The position numbers and the translations under genes were made by a program. Source: Bacteroidota bacterium (GTDB lineage: Bacteria; Bacteroidota; Bacteroidia; Cytophagales; Cyclobacteriaceae). From it: a DNA stretch of 56,367 nt. The DNA is taken from NCBI GenBank assembly GCA_016866235.1, contig VGMW01000009.1, positions 1 through 56,367 on the forward strand, in the 5' to 3' direction. Of this stretch, positions 1-8,691 are shown piece by piece. How positions within the stretch are numbered: position 1 is the stretch's first letter; each line of letters opens with the position of its first letter. The notes below the pieces were generated by a model that saw nothing but the letters and a program-made list of their open reading frames with translations, ran no database searches and was not told where the DNA came from.

Positions 1-275
1 GGTCCCTATGGGACCCGGCACATAATTTTAATGAGTGCGTTAAAAATAGTGGGTCCCTATGGGACCCGGCACATAATTTTAATGAGTGCGTTAAAAATAG
101 TGGGTCCCTATGGGACCCGGCACATAATATTTAATGAGTGCGTTAAAAATAGTGGGTCCCTATGGGACCCGGCACATAATATTTAATGAGTGCGTTAAAA
201 ATAGTGGGTCCCTATGGGACCCGGCACATAATATTTAATGAGTGCGTTAAAAATAATGGGTCCCTATGGGACCCA
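1..275. repeat. 51/52-bp tandem array of GGGTCCC-TAT-GGGACCC palindromes
   Basis: Six copies of a 17-nt palindrome (7-bp arms, TAT loop) recur with starts near 1, 51, 102, 154, 206 and 258, a period of 51-52 bp. The roughly 35-nt connectors are nearly identical and carry the core GTGCGTTAAAAATA. Whole units repeat, unlike a CRISPR, and no unique spacers exist. The array is cut by the window edge, so it may extend upstream. Short open frames exist through it on both strands only because the unit length avoids stops; they are not genes. Confidence 0.9.
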
Positions 276-284
276 TTATTTATT

Positions 285-430
285 GCTCGGATTAAAATGC
301 GAGATGGGGTCCCATCGGGAGCAATTTTTATTGCTCGGATTTGGATGCGAGATGGGGTCCCATCGGGAGCAATTTTTATTGCTCGGATTTGGATGCGAGA
401 TGGAGTCCCATCGGGACCCATTCTATAATA
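285..430. repeat. 48-bp tandem array, variant palindromes
   Basis: Directly after the 51-bp array, three 48-bp units begin with TTGCTCGGATT(T/A) and contain ATGCGAGATGG followed by a palindrome with an ATC loop (near 307, 355 and 403). In the first two copies the right arm is GGGAGC rather than GGGACC, and it pairs with neighbouring GCTC instead. Relatives of this unit lie at 8436-8481 and, inverted, at 28438-28475. Confidence 0.85.
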
Positions 431-438
431 TTCCTCAC

Positions 439-3090
439 CTAACCAAACGAAACCACCAATTCTTCGCCCTCTGAAATATTCAAATGGTTGAAATGAACTG
501 CACCGCTTTCATCAGCAGATGGAATTAGTTCAATGGTCTTTCCATTCAATCGCCCGACAATTTGTTTGGATGGTTTGTCCAAGTCGGTGACCAACTCGTT
601 GATCATTAGCTTTCCATGCACTATACGAATTGAAACTTTTAATCCATTATCGGTTTGTTCCTGGCTGTAGGTTCCCCATCCCTCTGCTGTGGTGAACGCA
701 GCCTTAAAAGCACCTTCATTTTTAAGTCTGGGATTGACTTTTAAAATGCCTTTCGGTCCATGGTAATGTACACCACATGCTGAAATAAAGGTTCCATAAC
801 TGGCCATCGCCCGCGCATAGTGATCACTACATTCGATTTCATTAAAAGGATTGCGTTTTGAAGCGTGGTACCGATCGTGAATCATTCGTGTCAATACAAG
901 CGCTTCCTCAATCATGCCCTCTGCCATCATATGGGAGGCAACCTGGTGCTCAAATCCGCTCATACATTCGTGGAAATAGCCCATTTGCCAGGTTACTTCG
1001 TCTCCATAGGGTTTCTCTTCATTGCCGGGATTGCTGTTCATGATCATGCCGCCTTCCCCTGCCAGTGCATAGGGTCTTCCTCCGGTGTGGTCTTTAATGT
1101 ATGGCCCGACATCTGGTGTGAAATTGTATTTCCATAAAGCCTTCAATGCAGACAAGGTTTGCACGCGGTCAAGGATTCTTCCTAACCCCACCTGGTGCGC
1201 CCAGCTTTGTCCATATACCTGGTCGATATGACACGTATTGTATGACCCGATTTTTTGTCTCCCCGTTTTTTCATCTGGACGGTGAATGAAGTACTCTCCA
1301 TTGAACAGGTACTTTTCCATGTTTGACTTTCCTCGGTTGACATAGTTTTTACACTGTACTGCAAATAACTGGTCGCCTGCCTCTTCTGCCATTTTTTCAC
1401 CGGCTGAGACCGCTGCAATACACAATCCAACGATCCATGCAATTTCACCACCCCACATGGCGTCCAGGGTATTTTCAACAGGTGTGTCCTCCATGCCATC
1501 ACCATTTTTATCAAGCGACATTAAAAACTCAATCGTCTTTTTGATCGAGGGCCAATTTTTTCGGAGGAACTGGTCATCGGCACTCATCAGATGTTCACGG
1601 TAAAATCTAAGGATGGTTCCTGCCTGACCATCGACTGCCGGACGCCTATCGGCTTCACACCGGTACCACATGCTGCCGTCGGGCTGAAGAGATTTTCCCA
1701 GGTCAATGCGTTCTCTGATTTCTTTTTCCATGGCTGGGAACAGACGGCCACCTGCCTGCGCGTATTGCCATACATGGGTACAGGTGCCCGGACAACAGCC
1801 CACCCCCTCCCAGAAATAAAATCGTCCGTCCGACATTCGATGCGCTGTTGTGGTTTGCAAACAGGAGGTGTTGATCAATGTTCTTTCCAGGAACCAATGC
1901 GGAAGCGTGGAATCATACCAGCAATTTTTAAATGCAAGGGTTTTATTGATCAGTCGATCTAAATTTTTGGAGGTGTACTCAGCGACAGCTTGTGCATCTT
2001 TAAATTTTGACGCATAGTAACGGCCGGTCTCGGGAATTTCTTTGAAGGCAAGGTTTGGAAAATGCCAGGTCAGACCAAAGGTTTCCTTGGTTGTTTGGCC
2101 TTGCATCAATTCAAGGTCGATGGTCACCGAACCGATTGCTGCTTCATTGGGATTACTTAAATGTGGATCGGAATTTTTTGAATTAAAAGATGAGGATTCA
2201 ACCGGTAGAATTAATTGAGTATTCGTTTGGGCTTTTTTATTAAAGCCTATAATTGTCATGGTTCCAAAGTCAGGTGTTTTCAATAAATCTTCTTTTCCTG
2301 AAACCTGCATTATTACGCCACGACCATCCTCGGTGCTAAAAGTCCGATTACTCCGGTTGGTAACCCATTCAGGATTTTTGATTCCTGTTTTATTTTCCAA
2401 CCAACCAATTATGCTGACCTTTATTTTTTTATCAGAAATATTTTTTAGTCGAAACCGATAAAGGGTCAGAGGAAGTCCAGAGTCATCTACATTAAGTGGA
2501 ATAAAGGGCGTAAAGACTTCGGCTTCGATTTCAACAGGAAGATTTTTATCCACATACTTTATGTTGGCTACCGGATAGGAAGCAGCGAAAATTATTTCCT
2601 CCCAGTCTTTCTTTTCAAGGGTTTTAATCCATGTTTTGGTGCCTTGGGAAATTTTAAAAGCAAATCCTTGTTCTACTGGTCGAATGTCCTTCGCCGGTGC
2701 TACATAGGCTGCTCCGTCGCGCGATCGAATTGTTTTTCCTGCGTGCACCTCGGTGTCCCATGGCACGCGCTTTGGTTCTATCCCTTCACGATTGTCATTA
2801 AAAATATCCCAAAGCCAAAGGCGACCGTCTCCGCCTAAGTACAATGTGCCGGTAAACTGTCCACCGACCGGCATTCCGATAAAATCAAGCTCTTTTCGAC
2901 TTGCGCGATACGTAGTAGGATTGCCTCTTTGAAACAAACTTTTGATCCACATGGGATCAAGTTTTTTATCGGTAGGGATGCCGCTCAATCGATCCTGCTC
3001 CGTGAAGGGTCCTGCAATCACCGGCAGGTTGCTGGTCATCAGTGACGCTGAAAACAATCCGGCTGTTTTGAGAAAATATCTTCTTTCCAT
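439..3090 (-). CDS. GH116-family glycosidase (bile acid beta-glucosidase/GBA2-like), Tat-exported
   Basis: An 883-residue secreted glycoside hydrolase. The N-terminus carries a twin-arginine signal (ERRYFLK, then a short hydrophobic stretch, about residues 1-27). Residues about 70-345 resemble the GBA2 N-terminal beta domain (IGMPVGGQFTGTLYLGGDGR). The C-terminal half is the alpha-barrel catalytic domain. Aligning from memory with human GBA2, E428 (FWEGVG) fits the nucleophile and D543 (NTLDAM) the acid/base. The family hydrolyses beta-glucosides and glucosylceramide; the substrate here is unknown. The gene is divergent from the 3183 gene, sharing a 92-bp intergenic region that holds an inverted repeat. 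Its 3' end lies against the repeat array at 285-430. The family call is firm; the substrate is inference. Confidence 0.85.
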   Translation of the reverse strand: MERRYFLKTAGLFSASLMTSNLPVIAGPFTEQDRLSGIPTDKKLDPMWIKSLFQRGNPTTYRASRKELDFIGMPVGGQFTGTLYLGGDGRLWLWDIFNDNREGIEPKRVPWDTEVHAGKTIRSRDGAAYVAPAKDIRPVEQGFAFKISQGTKTWIKTLEKKDWEEIIFAASYPVANIKYVDKNLPVEIEAEVFTPFIPLNVDDSGLPLTLYRFRLKNISDKKIKVSIIGWLENKTGIKNPEWVTNRSNRTFSTEDGRGVIMQVSGKEDLLKTPDFGTMTIIGFNKKAQTNTQLILPVESSSFNSKNSDPHLSNPNEAAIGSVTIDLELMQGQTTKETFGLTWHFPNLAFKEIPETGRYYASKFKDAQAVAEYTSKNLDRLINKTLAFKNCWYDSTLPHWFLERTLINTSCLQTTTAHRMSDGRFYFWEGVGCCPGTCTHVWQYAQAGGRLFPAMEKEIRERIDLGKSLQPDGSMWYRCEADRRPAVDGQAGTILRFYREHLMSADDQFLRKNWPSIKKTIEFLMSLDKNGDGMEDTPVENTLDAMWGGEIAWIVGLCIAAVSAGEKMAEEAGDQLFAVQCKNYVNRGKSNMEKYLFNGEYFIHRPDEKTGRQKIGSYNTCHIDQVYGQSWAHQVGLGRILDRVQTLSALKALWKYNFTPDVGPYIKDHTGGRPYALAGEGGMIMNSNPGNEEKPYGDEVTWQMGYFHECMSGFEHQVASHMMAEGMIEEALVLTRMIHDRYHASKRNPFNEIECSDHYARAMASYGTFISACGVHYHGPKGILKVNPRLKNEGAFKAAFTTAEGWGTYSQEQTDNGLKVSIRIVHGKLMINELVTDLDKPSKQIVGRLNGKTIELIPSADESGAVHFNHLNISEGEELVVSFG

Positions 3091-3147
3091 ACCTGATCGG
3101 GTGGGTTATTGGATGTGGCTGAATTCTAGCTGTTCAAGGTTTCCTTC

Positions 3148-3169
3148 AAAAGACTTAATTTAGTCTTTT
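3148..3169. promoter_or_regulatory. Inverted repeat between divergent genes (candidate operator)
   Basis: AAAAGACT and AGTCTTTT form 8-bp arms around TAATTT; the central AATT is itself symmetric, so 10 of 11 half-site positions match. It lies 13 bp before the ATG at 3183 and 57 bp before the GH116 start. A dimeric regulator site is one explanation and an mRNA hairpin another. Confidence 0.35.
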
Positions 3170-3182
3170 AACACCGTAAAAT

Positions 3183-3632
3183 ATGAATTCACTTTATTCT
3201 CTCACGCTACTTTTTCATTCAACTGTAAGGTACTTCGTTCTGATTGCCATGCTCGTTACCATCTACCGTTCCATTATTGCATTGGTGCAAGGCAAGTCAT
3301 TTGGTCCATTGGACGAAAAATTATCGGTTTGGTTGTTAATTATGGCCCATACCCAGCTGATCCTGGGATTGGTTTTATATGGTATTAGTCCTGCAGTTAT
3401 TTTCTCAGCAGCCTCCATGAAAGATCCAGGCACGCGTTACTGGTTGGTAGAGCACATCACCACCATGATCATTGCGGTTATCTTAATTACCCTCTCACGG
3501 GTTACTACCAAAAACCTTACCGATGATGCCAAAAAACACAGGAGGGTACTTATTTATAATGTGCTTGCCGGCTTGTTGATCCTTATGGCCATTCAGATGA
3601 GTGGAAGAGGATTTTTAGGTCTGCCGATTTAA
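3183..3632 (+). CDS. Small four-helix membrane protein (cytochrome b-like family of Bacteroidota)
   Basis: 149 residues with four hydrophobic segments (about residues 14-34, 49-71, 86-105 and 121-138). Histidines sit near helix ends (FHSTVRY, MAHTQL, VEHITT), which fits the small Bacteroidota membrane proteins often annotated as cytochrome b. Heme binding is only suggested by these histidines. It is the first gene of a plus-strand run; the next gene starts 28 bp later, so cotranscription is plausible. No enzymatic role can be assigned. Confidence 0.7.
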   Translation: MNSLYSLTLLFHSTVRYFVLIAMLVTIYRSIIALVQGKSFGPLDEKLSVWLLIMAHTQLILGLVLYGISPAVIFSAASMKDPGTRYWLVEHITTMIIAVILITLSRVTTKNLTDDAKKHRRVLIYNVLAGLLILMAIQMSGRGFLGLPI

Positions 3633-3659
3633 TTTGGTCTATCCATCAACTTTTTTGAA

Positions 3660-5411
3660 GTGACGAGATATTTTCTTTTTGGACTGTTTTCCTTGTTGGT
3701 TTTAATCGCAGGGGCACAACCCACCGGAAGAAGGTATCAGTTGCAGAAATTGGCTGCAGTCAACTCATTTTATCATGATGCCGCGCCTGTGATCGCGCCG
3801 GATGGCAACACGCTTTATTTTTTTGTTCAGAATCATCCGGAAAATACCTACGGAAAAGAGTCAAGTCAGGACATCTGGAAAAGCACCAAAGATCCTAAAG
3901 GTATTTGGTCTGCACCGGTTCACCTTTCTTCGCCTTTTAATCAGAGTCGCCAAAATCAGGTGTTCCAGGTTTTGCACGATGGATCGGTATTGATTCGTGG
4001 TGGTCGAAATAAAAATGAACCAGGCTTTTCGATCGTTGGGGCGGGCGGTGGTTTTCAAGCGTTGAGGATTCCTGATTTTGAAACCATGAGCAGGGGTCGG
4101 TTCAGCGGAGCGACCATTAGTTCAGATGGGAAGCACCTGATCATGTATTTTTCTGAGGTTGCAGGTAGCATAAAAAGTGATTTATACGTCAGTCATTTAG
4201 GGCCTGACGGGCTTTGGACAAAGCCTGTAAAGTTGAAGTTGAGTACAGGGGCCGATGAGTTTGGTCCGTTTATTTCACCGGATCAAAAGACATTATTTTT
4301 TGCCAGTGATCGCATAGTGCCTGGACGCCAGGGGTCGGTGGATATGTATAAAACTGTGCGCCTGGATGACACCTGGAATAATTTCGGTGAGGTCACCAAT
4401 CTGGGTAAACCCATAAATACGACTGCGGAGGATGATTATTTTTCAATGGACGACGCTGGAAATGTCTATACGGCACGTTCGTTGAGCCGGCAGGATGGAG
4501 GAAATCTGGATATTTTCGTGATGGTCCCTAAAAACATCAACGTCACCCTGGAGGGACAGATACTCAATTCGAAATCAGGACAGCCTTTGCAAGGGGAGGT
4601 TGAAATAATTATTCCAGATCATCCAAGTCTGAAACTTAAGTCAGACGGATCGGGAAATTTTAAATCGAATATTGCTGAAAGTCCATCGATGACCATTCGA
4701 TCTTTTGTGCAAGGATTCAAGGCTTTTGAACAAACCATATTTATTCCCCATATGAGTGCTGATTCAACCATCCGAGCTGAAGTTCGTTTGGAGCCTGAAA
4801 AGACACCTATGGTTATTGCAGGGAAAGTTTTTGATGCCAAAACCAAGATGCCGCTGGTGGCTGATGTTCGAGTACGTAGCAAATCCGGTTTTTCGTCGGT
4901 TGTTCGGTCTGATGGGGGGAGCTACAAAATGGAGGTTGATCAGGCCGCGCGATATTATTTCACATTAGGTTTATCGGGATACCTCTCCCTTTATGATAGT
5001 GTTGATTACAAAGAGGAACGAGTTGCATTGATTGAAAAAAATTTAGCTGTTCGGCCAATCGAAGTAGGAGCTGTTGTGCGGTTGAAAAACATTTACTTCG
5101 ATTACGATCGGACAACTTTAAAAAAAGAGTCTTCGGTGGAGCTTGGTAAGGTTGTCTCTTTTCTAAAGGAAAATCCATCAGTCCGAATTGAAATCCAGGG
5201 TCACACCGACAGTCAGGGTAGCGATCAGTACAACCTAACCCTTTCACAAGGACGCTCACAATCGGTGGTCGACTATCTGGTAGGGCAGGGTGTGGACCGT
5301 AATCGGTTGGCCGCTAAGGGATTCGGTGAGACTAAGCCGATCGAAAGCAATGATACAGAGGTGGGGCGTGCAGCAAACCGCCGGGTAGAGTTCACTGTTA
5401 CTGGCCTTTGA
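3660..5411 (+). CDS. OmpA-family protein with PD40 beta-propeller repeats
   Basis: 583 residues from a GTG start (MTRYFLF) followed by a signal peptide ending about residue 20. Residues about 35-285 hold PD40/WD40-like strands (APVIAPDGNTLYFF, GPFISPDQKTLFFASDR). Residues about 295-460 hold two carboxypeptidase-regulatory-like beta domains. Residues about 470-583 are an OmpA C-terminal peptidoglycan-binding domain (IYFDYDRTTL, IQGHTDSQGS, NRRVEF). This layout is common in Bacteroidota outer-membrane and gliding/secretion-associated proteins; the domain ties the protein to peptidoglycan in the periplasm. It ends 41 bp before the amidase gene. The partner is unknown. Confidence 0.85.
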   Translation: MTRYFLFGLFSLLVLIAGAQPTGRRYQLQKLAAVNSFYHDAAPVIAPDGNTLYFFVQNHPENTYGKESSQDIWKSTKDPKGIWSAPVHLSSPFNQSRQNQVFQVLHDGSVLIRGGRNKNEPGFSIVGAGGGFQALRIPDFETMSRGRFSGATISSDGKHLIMYFSEVAGSIKSDLYVSHLGPDGLWTKPVKLKLSTGADEFGPFISPDQKTLFFASDRIVPGRQGSVDMYKTVRLDDTWNNFGEVTNLGKPINTTAEDDYFSMDDAGNVYTARSLSRQDGGNLDIFVMVPKNINVTLEGQILNSKSGQPLQGEVEIIIPDHPSLKLKSDGSGNFKSNIAESPSMTIRSFVQGFKAFEQTIFIPHMSADSTIRAEVRLEPEKTPMVIAGKVFDAKTKMPLVADVRVRSKSGFSSVVRSDGGSYKMEVDQAARYYFTLGLSGYLSLYDSVDYKEERVALIEKNLAVRPIEVGAVVRLKNIYFDYDRTTLKKESSVELGKVVSFLKENPSVRIEIQGHTDSQGSDQYNLTLSQGRSQSVVDYLVGQGVDRNRLAAKGFGETKPIESNDTEVGRAANRRVEFTVTGL

Positions 5412-5452
5412 AGGCATTGAATCGAACGAAACTGAACATAAATTTTTAGGAT

Positions 5453-7069
5453 ATGGAAAGAAGGCAATTCTTTGGTTTGGCTGCTAAAGGTGTTTTAGTG
5501 TTGCCCGTTTGGCTGCAATCCTGTAACCGTCCGGTAATGCCTGGCAGTGATCGGGATACACAAATTCATCCTGATGACTTTGAGTTGAATGAAGTCACCG
5601 TAGCACAGTTAAGGGCGCAGTTCAAATCAGGGCGCGCGACAAGTGCCAACATCACCAAACTTTATCTCGATCGAATTTCAGCCGTCGACCATAGCGGCCC
5701 ACAGTTGCGAAGCGTGATTGAAATCAATCCTGATGCCATGGCCGATGCCGTTGCCATGGATAAGGAAATGGCAGAAGGAAAAGACAGGGGACTGTTGCAC
5801 GGAATGCCTGTATTGGTCAAAGACAATGTTGACATAGCAGGAAAGATGCTGAACACGGCAGGAAGCATTGCCATGGAGGGAAATGTTCCGAAGCGTGATG
5901 CATTCATAATTAAAAAACTACGTGAAGCGGGTGCGGTAATTCTTGGAAAAACCAATCTCAGTGAATGGGCCAATTTCAGGTCGAGTCAGTCATCCAGTGG
6001 ATGGAGCAGCAGGGGAGGTCAGACTCGCAATCCGTACGAGCTCAGCCGTAATCCATGTGGATCGAGTTCAGGTTCGGGCGCGGCGGTGTCAGCAAACCTT
6101 TGTGTAGTGGCCATTGGAACGGAGACAAACGGTTCGATCGTGTGTCCGGCATCCATGAATGGAGTTGTGGGCATCAAGCCAACGGTTGGCTTGTGGAGTC
6201 GTACTGGCATCATACCCATTTCAGCGACGCAGGATACGGCTGGACCGATGGCCCGAACGGTGGCAGATGCTGCGGCGATGCTCGGATTGTTGGCTGCAAC
6301 AGATGAAGCCGATTCAGCTACGGCGCTATCGAATGATAAAAAGCACGATGATTATACTGCATTCCTAAATCCGGAAGGGTTGAAGGGTAAGCGAATTGGT
6401 ATTGAACGATCGTATTTGAAGCGTAATGAAAAAGTTGACGTTCTCTTTGCTTCGGCAATTAATGCTTTGACGGAGTCTGGGGCAGAAGTTGTGGAGGTGG
6501 ATTTCTTAGAGTTGATGAAGGGAGTAGGGTCGGACGAGTATACCTTATTGTTGTATGAGTTCAAGGATGGATTGAATCGATATTTATCCACAGCCAATGG
6601 AAAGGTGAAGACTTTGGAGCAGTTGATAGCTTTTAATGAGCAGCACCGAGACGCGGCGATGCCAATTTTTGGTCAGAATATTTTGGTGGAGAGTCAGTCG
6701 AAGGGTGGTTTGACGGATGAGGCGTATCTGAAGGCTTTGAAAAATGTTGTGAATACTTCGCGGGGTGCGATTGATGAAACGCTTAAAAAATTCGGATTGC
6801 ACGCCATTTGCGGACCTTCTTATGGACCGGCAGGATGTACGGACCATGTGAATGGAAATTATTCTACGGGATATGGCTTTTCTGGTCCTGCGGCGATGGC
6901 GGGTTATCCGCACATTACCGTGCCATGCGGATTTGTTTCCGGGTTGCCGGTAGGACTTTCATTTTTTGCCGAGGCATGGTCGGAACCAAAATTGATTGAA
7001 ATGGCTTATGCTTTTGAGCAGAAGACCAAGGTCCGTCGGCCACCCAATATGGTTGGTGCGCAGGACTGA
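5453..7069 (+). CDS. Amidase-signature family enzyme, Tat/lipoprotein signal
   Basis: 538 residues. The N-terminus has a twin-arginine motif (ERRQFF) and a lipobox LQSC (Cys24), so the enzyme is probably an exported lipoprotein. The amidase-signature triad is visible: Lys123 (VLVKDN), cis-Ser204 (CGSSSGSG) and nucleophile Ser228 (GTETNGSI). The family hydrolyses amide bonds. Exported members resemble peptide amidases more than the cytoplasmic GatA subunit, and no gatB or gatC is nearby. Length is normal for the family. The gene ends about 90 bp before the 7160-8488 repeat array. The substrate is unknown. Confidence 0.85.
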   Translation: MERRQFFGLAAKGVLVLPVWLQSCNRPVMPGSDRDTQIHPDDFELNEVTVAQLRAQFKSGRATSANITKLYLDRISAVDHSGPQLRSVIEINPDAMADAVAMDKEMAEGKDRGLLHGMPVLVKDNVDIAGKMLNTAGSIAMEGNVPKRDAFIIKKLREAGAVILGKTNLSEWANFRSSQSSSGWSSRGGQTRNPYELSRNPCGSSSGSGAAVSANLCVVAIGTETNGSIVCPASMNGVVGIKPTVGLWSRTGIIPISATQDTAGPMARTVADAAAMLGLLAATDEADSATALSNDKKHDDYTAFLNPEGLKGKRIGIERSYLKRNEKVDVLFASAINALTESGAEVVEVDFLELMKGVGSDEYTLLLYEFKDGLNRYLSTANGKVKTLEQLIAFNEQHRDAAMPIFGQNILVESQSKGGLTDEAYLKALKNVVNTSRGAIDETLKKFGLHAICGPSYGPAGCTDHVNGNYSTGYGFSGPAAMAGYPHITVPCGFVSGLPVGLSFFAEAWSEPKLIEMAYAFEQKTKVRRPPNMVGAQD

Positions 7070-7159
7070 TTGTGGATTAATTTGTTTTTGGCTTTTGGCT
7101 GCTTTGAGCTCAGGAAAATCAAAAGGTTATTTGATTTCTTCGGTTTGGTTTGTGAGAGG

Positions 7160-8488
7160 GGACCATCGATTCAATTTTTAACATCCGAGATGTTTTTACG
7201 CCCTTGGTTTGATTTCGTGGGTGGATGGACTCGTTAGGCCTCATTAATTATTTCAGACATTGGAAGATTACAATGGGTCCCTATGGGACCCATACATGAA
7301 TTTATATTCGTGCGTTAAACACAATAGGTCCCGCTGGGACCTTCGATTCTATTTTTAACATCCGAGATGTTTTTATGCACTTGTTATGATTTCGTGGGCG
7401 GATGGTCTCGTTAGGCCTCATTAATTATTTCAGACATTGGAAGATTACAATGGGTCCCTATGGGACCCTGCACTGATTTTTAATTGGTGCGTTAAAAATA
7501 ATGGGTCCCAATGGGACCCATACATGAATTTATATTCGTGCGTTAAATACAATAGGTCCCGCTGGGACCTTCGATTCTATTTTTAACATCCGAGATGTTT
7601 TTATGCACTTGTTATGATTTCGTGGGCGGATGGTCTCGTTAGGCCTCATTAATTATTTCAGACATTGGAAGATTACAATGGGTCCCTATGGGACCCTGCA
7701 TTGATTTATAATTAGTGCGTTAAAAATAATGGGTCCCTATGGGACCCATACATGAATTTATATTCGTGCGTTAAATACAATAGGTCCCGCTGGGACCTTC
7801 GATTCAATTTTTAACATCCGAGATGTTTTTATGTACTTGTTATGATTTCGTGGGTGGATGGACTCGTTAGGCCTCATTAATTATTTCAGACATTGGAAGA
7901 TTACAATGGGTCCCTATGGGACCCTGCATTGATTTATAATTAGTGCGTTAAAAATAATGTGTCCCTATGGGACCCATACATGAATTTATATTCGTGCGTT
8001 AAACACAATAGGTCCCGCTGGGACCTTCGATTCAATTTTTAACATCCGAGATGTTTTTACGCCCTTGGTTTGATTTCGTGGGCGGATGGTCTCGTTAGGC
8101 CTCATTAATTATTTCAGACATTGGATGATTACAATGGGTCCCTATGGGACCCCTGCACTGATTTTTAATTAGTGCGTTAAAAATAATGGGTCCCTATGGG
8201 ACCCATACATGAATTTATATTCGTGCGTTAAATACAATAGGTCCCGCTGGGACCTTCGATTCTATTTTTAACATCCGAGATGTTTTTATGCACTTGTTAT
8301 GATTTCGTGGGGGGATGGACTCGTTAGGCCTCATTAATTATTTCAGACATTGGAAGATTACAATGGGTCCCTATGGGACCCTGCACTGATTTTTAATTGG
8401 TGCGTTAAAAATAATGGGTCCCTATGGGACCCATTAATTATTGCCCGGATAAGCATGAGGGGTGGGGTCCCATAGGGACCCATTATTC
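7160..8488. repeat. 228-bp tandem repeat array with three phased palindromes per unit
   Basis: Units counted from ATTACAATGGG start at 7267, 7444, 7672, 7900, 8128 and 8357, giving periods of 177, 228, 228, 228 and 229. The first is shorter by exactly 51 bp, one palindrome module. Each full unit carries palindromes at offsets of about 8, 59 and 110 (for example 7452, 7503 and 7554): two of the type GGGTCCC-nnn-GGGACCC and one AGGTCCC-GCT-GGGACCT. A small hairpin ACATC-CGA-GATGT with a T run follows. The 8436-8481 end matches the unit at 285-430. No coding region is supported across 7070-8610; the array fills most of it. Confidence 0.92.
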
Positions 8489-8611
8489 GATGTAGAAACC
8501 ATCCAAGAAGCCCTAAAAAACCCAAGTCCTTTCAAAATTAGCTAATGCACCCTTTGGCCAAAGGTGTGATCCAAATCATAAAACATCCGAAAAAGGGATG
8601 ATTTATCGGAT

Positions 8612-8660
8612 TTTGTGGTTAAAAATGTAAAAAAGTGGTTGAAAGTGGTTGAAAGTGGTT
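8612..8660 (+). promoter_or_regulatory. Phased MraZ-box operator upstream of mraZ
   Basis: AAAGTGGTT occurs three times at 8632, 8642 and 8652, exactly 10 bp apart. A further GTGGTT core at 8615 and a degenerate box at 8622-8630 keep the same 10-bp phase. MraZ autoregulates its operon by binding 10-bp-phased direct repeats: TGGGN boxes in E. coli and AAAGTG(T/G)NNN in mycoplasmas. The boxes here fit the latter form. They overlap the predicted -33 element. Confidence 0.8.
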
Positions 8661-8678
8661 AGTTTATCCTTATGTTTG
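8649..8678 (+). promoter_or_regulatory. Bacteroidota-type promoter of the dcw operon
   Basis: TTG at 8649-8651, a 19-nt spacer and TATGTTTG at 8671-8678 match the Bacteroidota -33/-7 pattern (TTG and TAnnTTTG). The -33 element lies between the second and third perfect MraZ boxes, so MraZ occupancy would be expected to affect sigma-factor access. The start site would fall near 8684, leaving about 26 nt before the mraZ ATG. Confidence 0.6.
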
Positions 8679-8691
8679 CTTAGAGGAGGAA

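Noticed and set aside
1-430. CRISPR array
   Set aside because: Repeats are regular, but the intervening segments are near-identical and not unique, the repeated unit includes the whole period, and no cas genes are near.
186-474. Small proteins with repeated IARIxMRDGVPSG sequence on both strands
   Set aside because: The frames stay open on both strands only because the repeat units lack stops; there is no start context, family match or neighbouring operon.
5453-7069. GatA subunit of the amidotransferase
   Set aside because: It has a Tat/lipoprotein signal and no GatB or GatC nearby, so an exported amidase is more likely.
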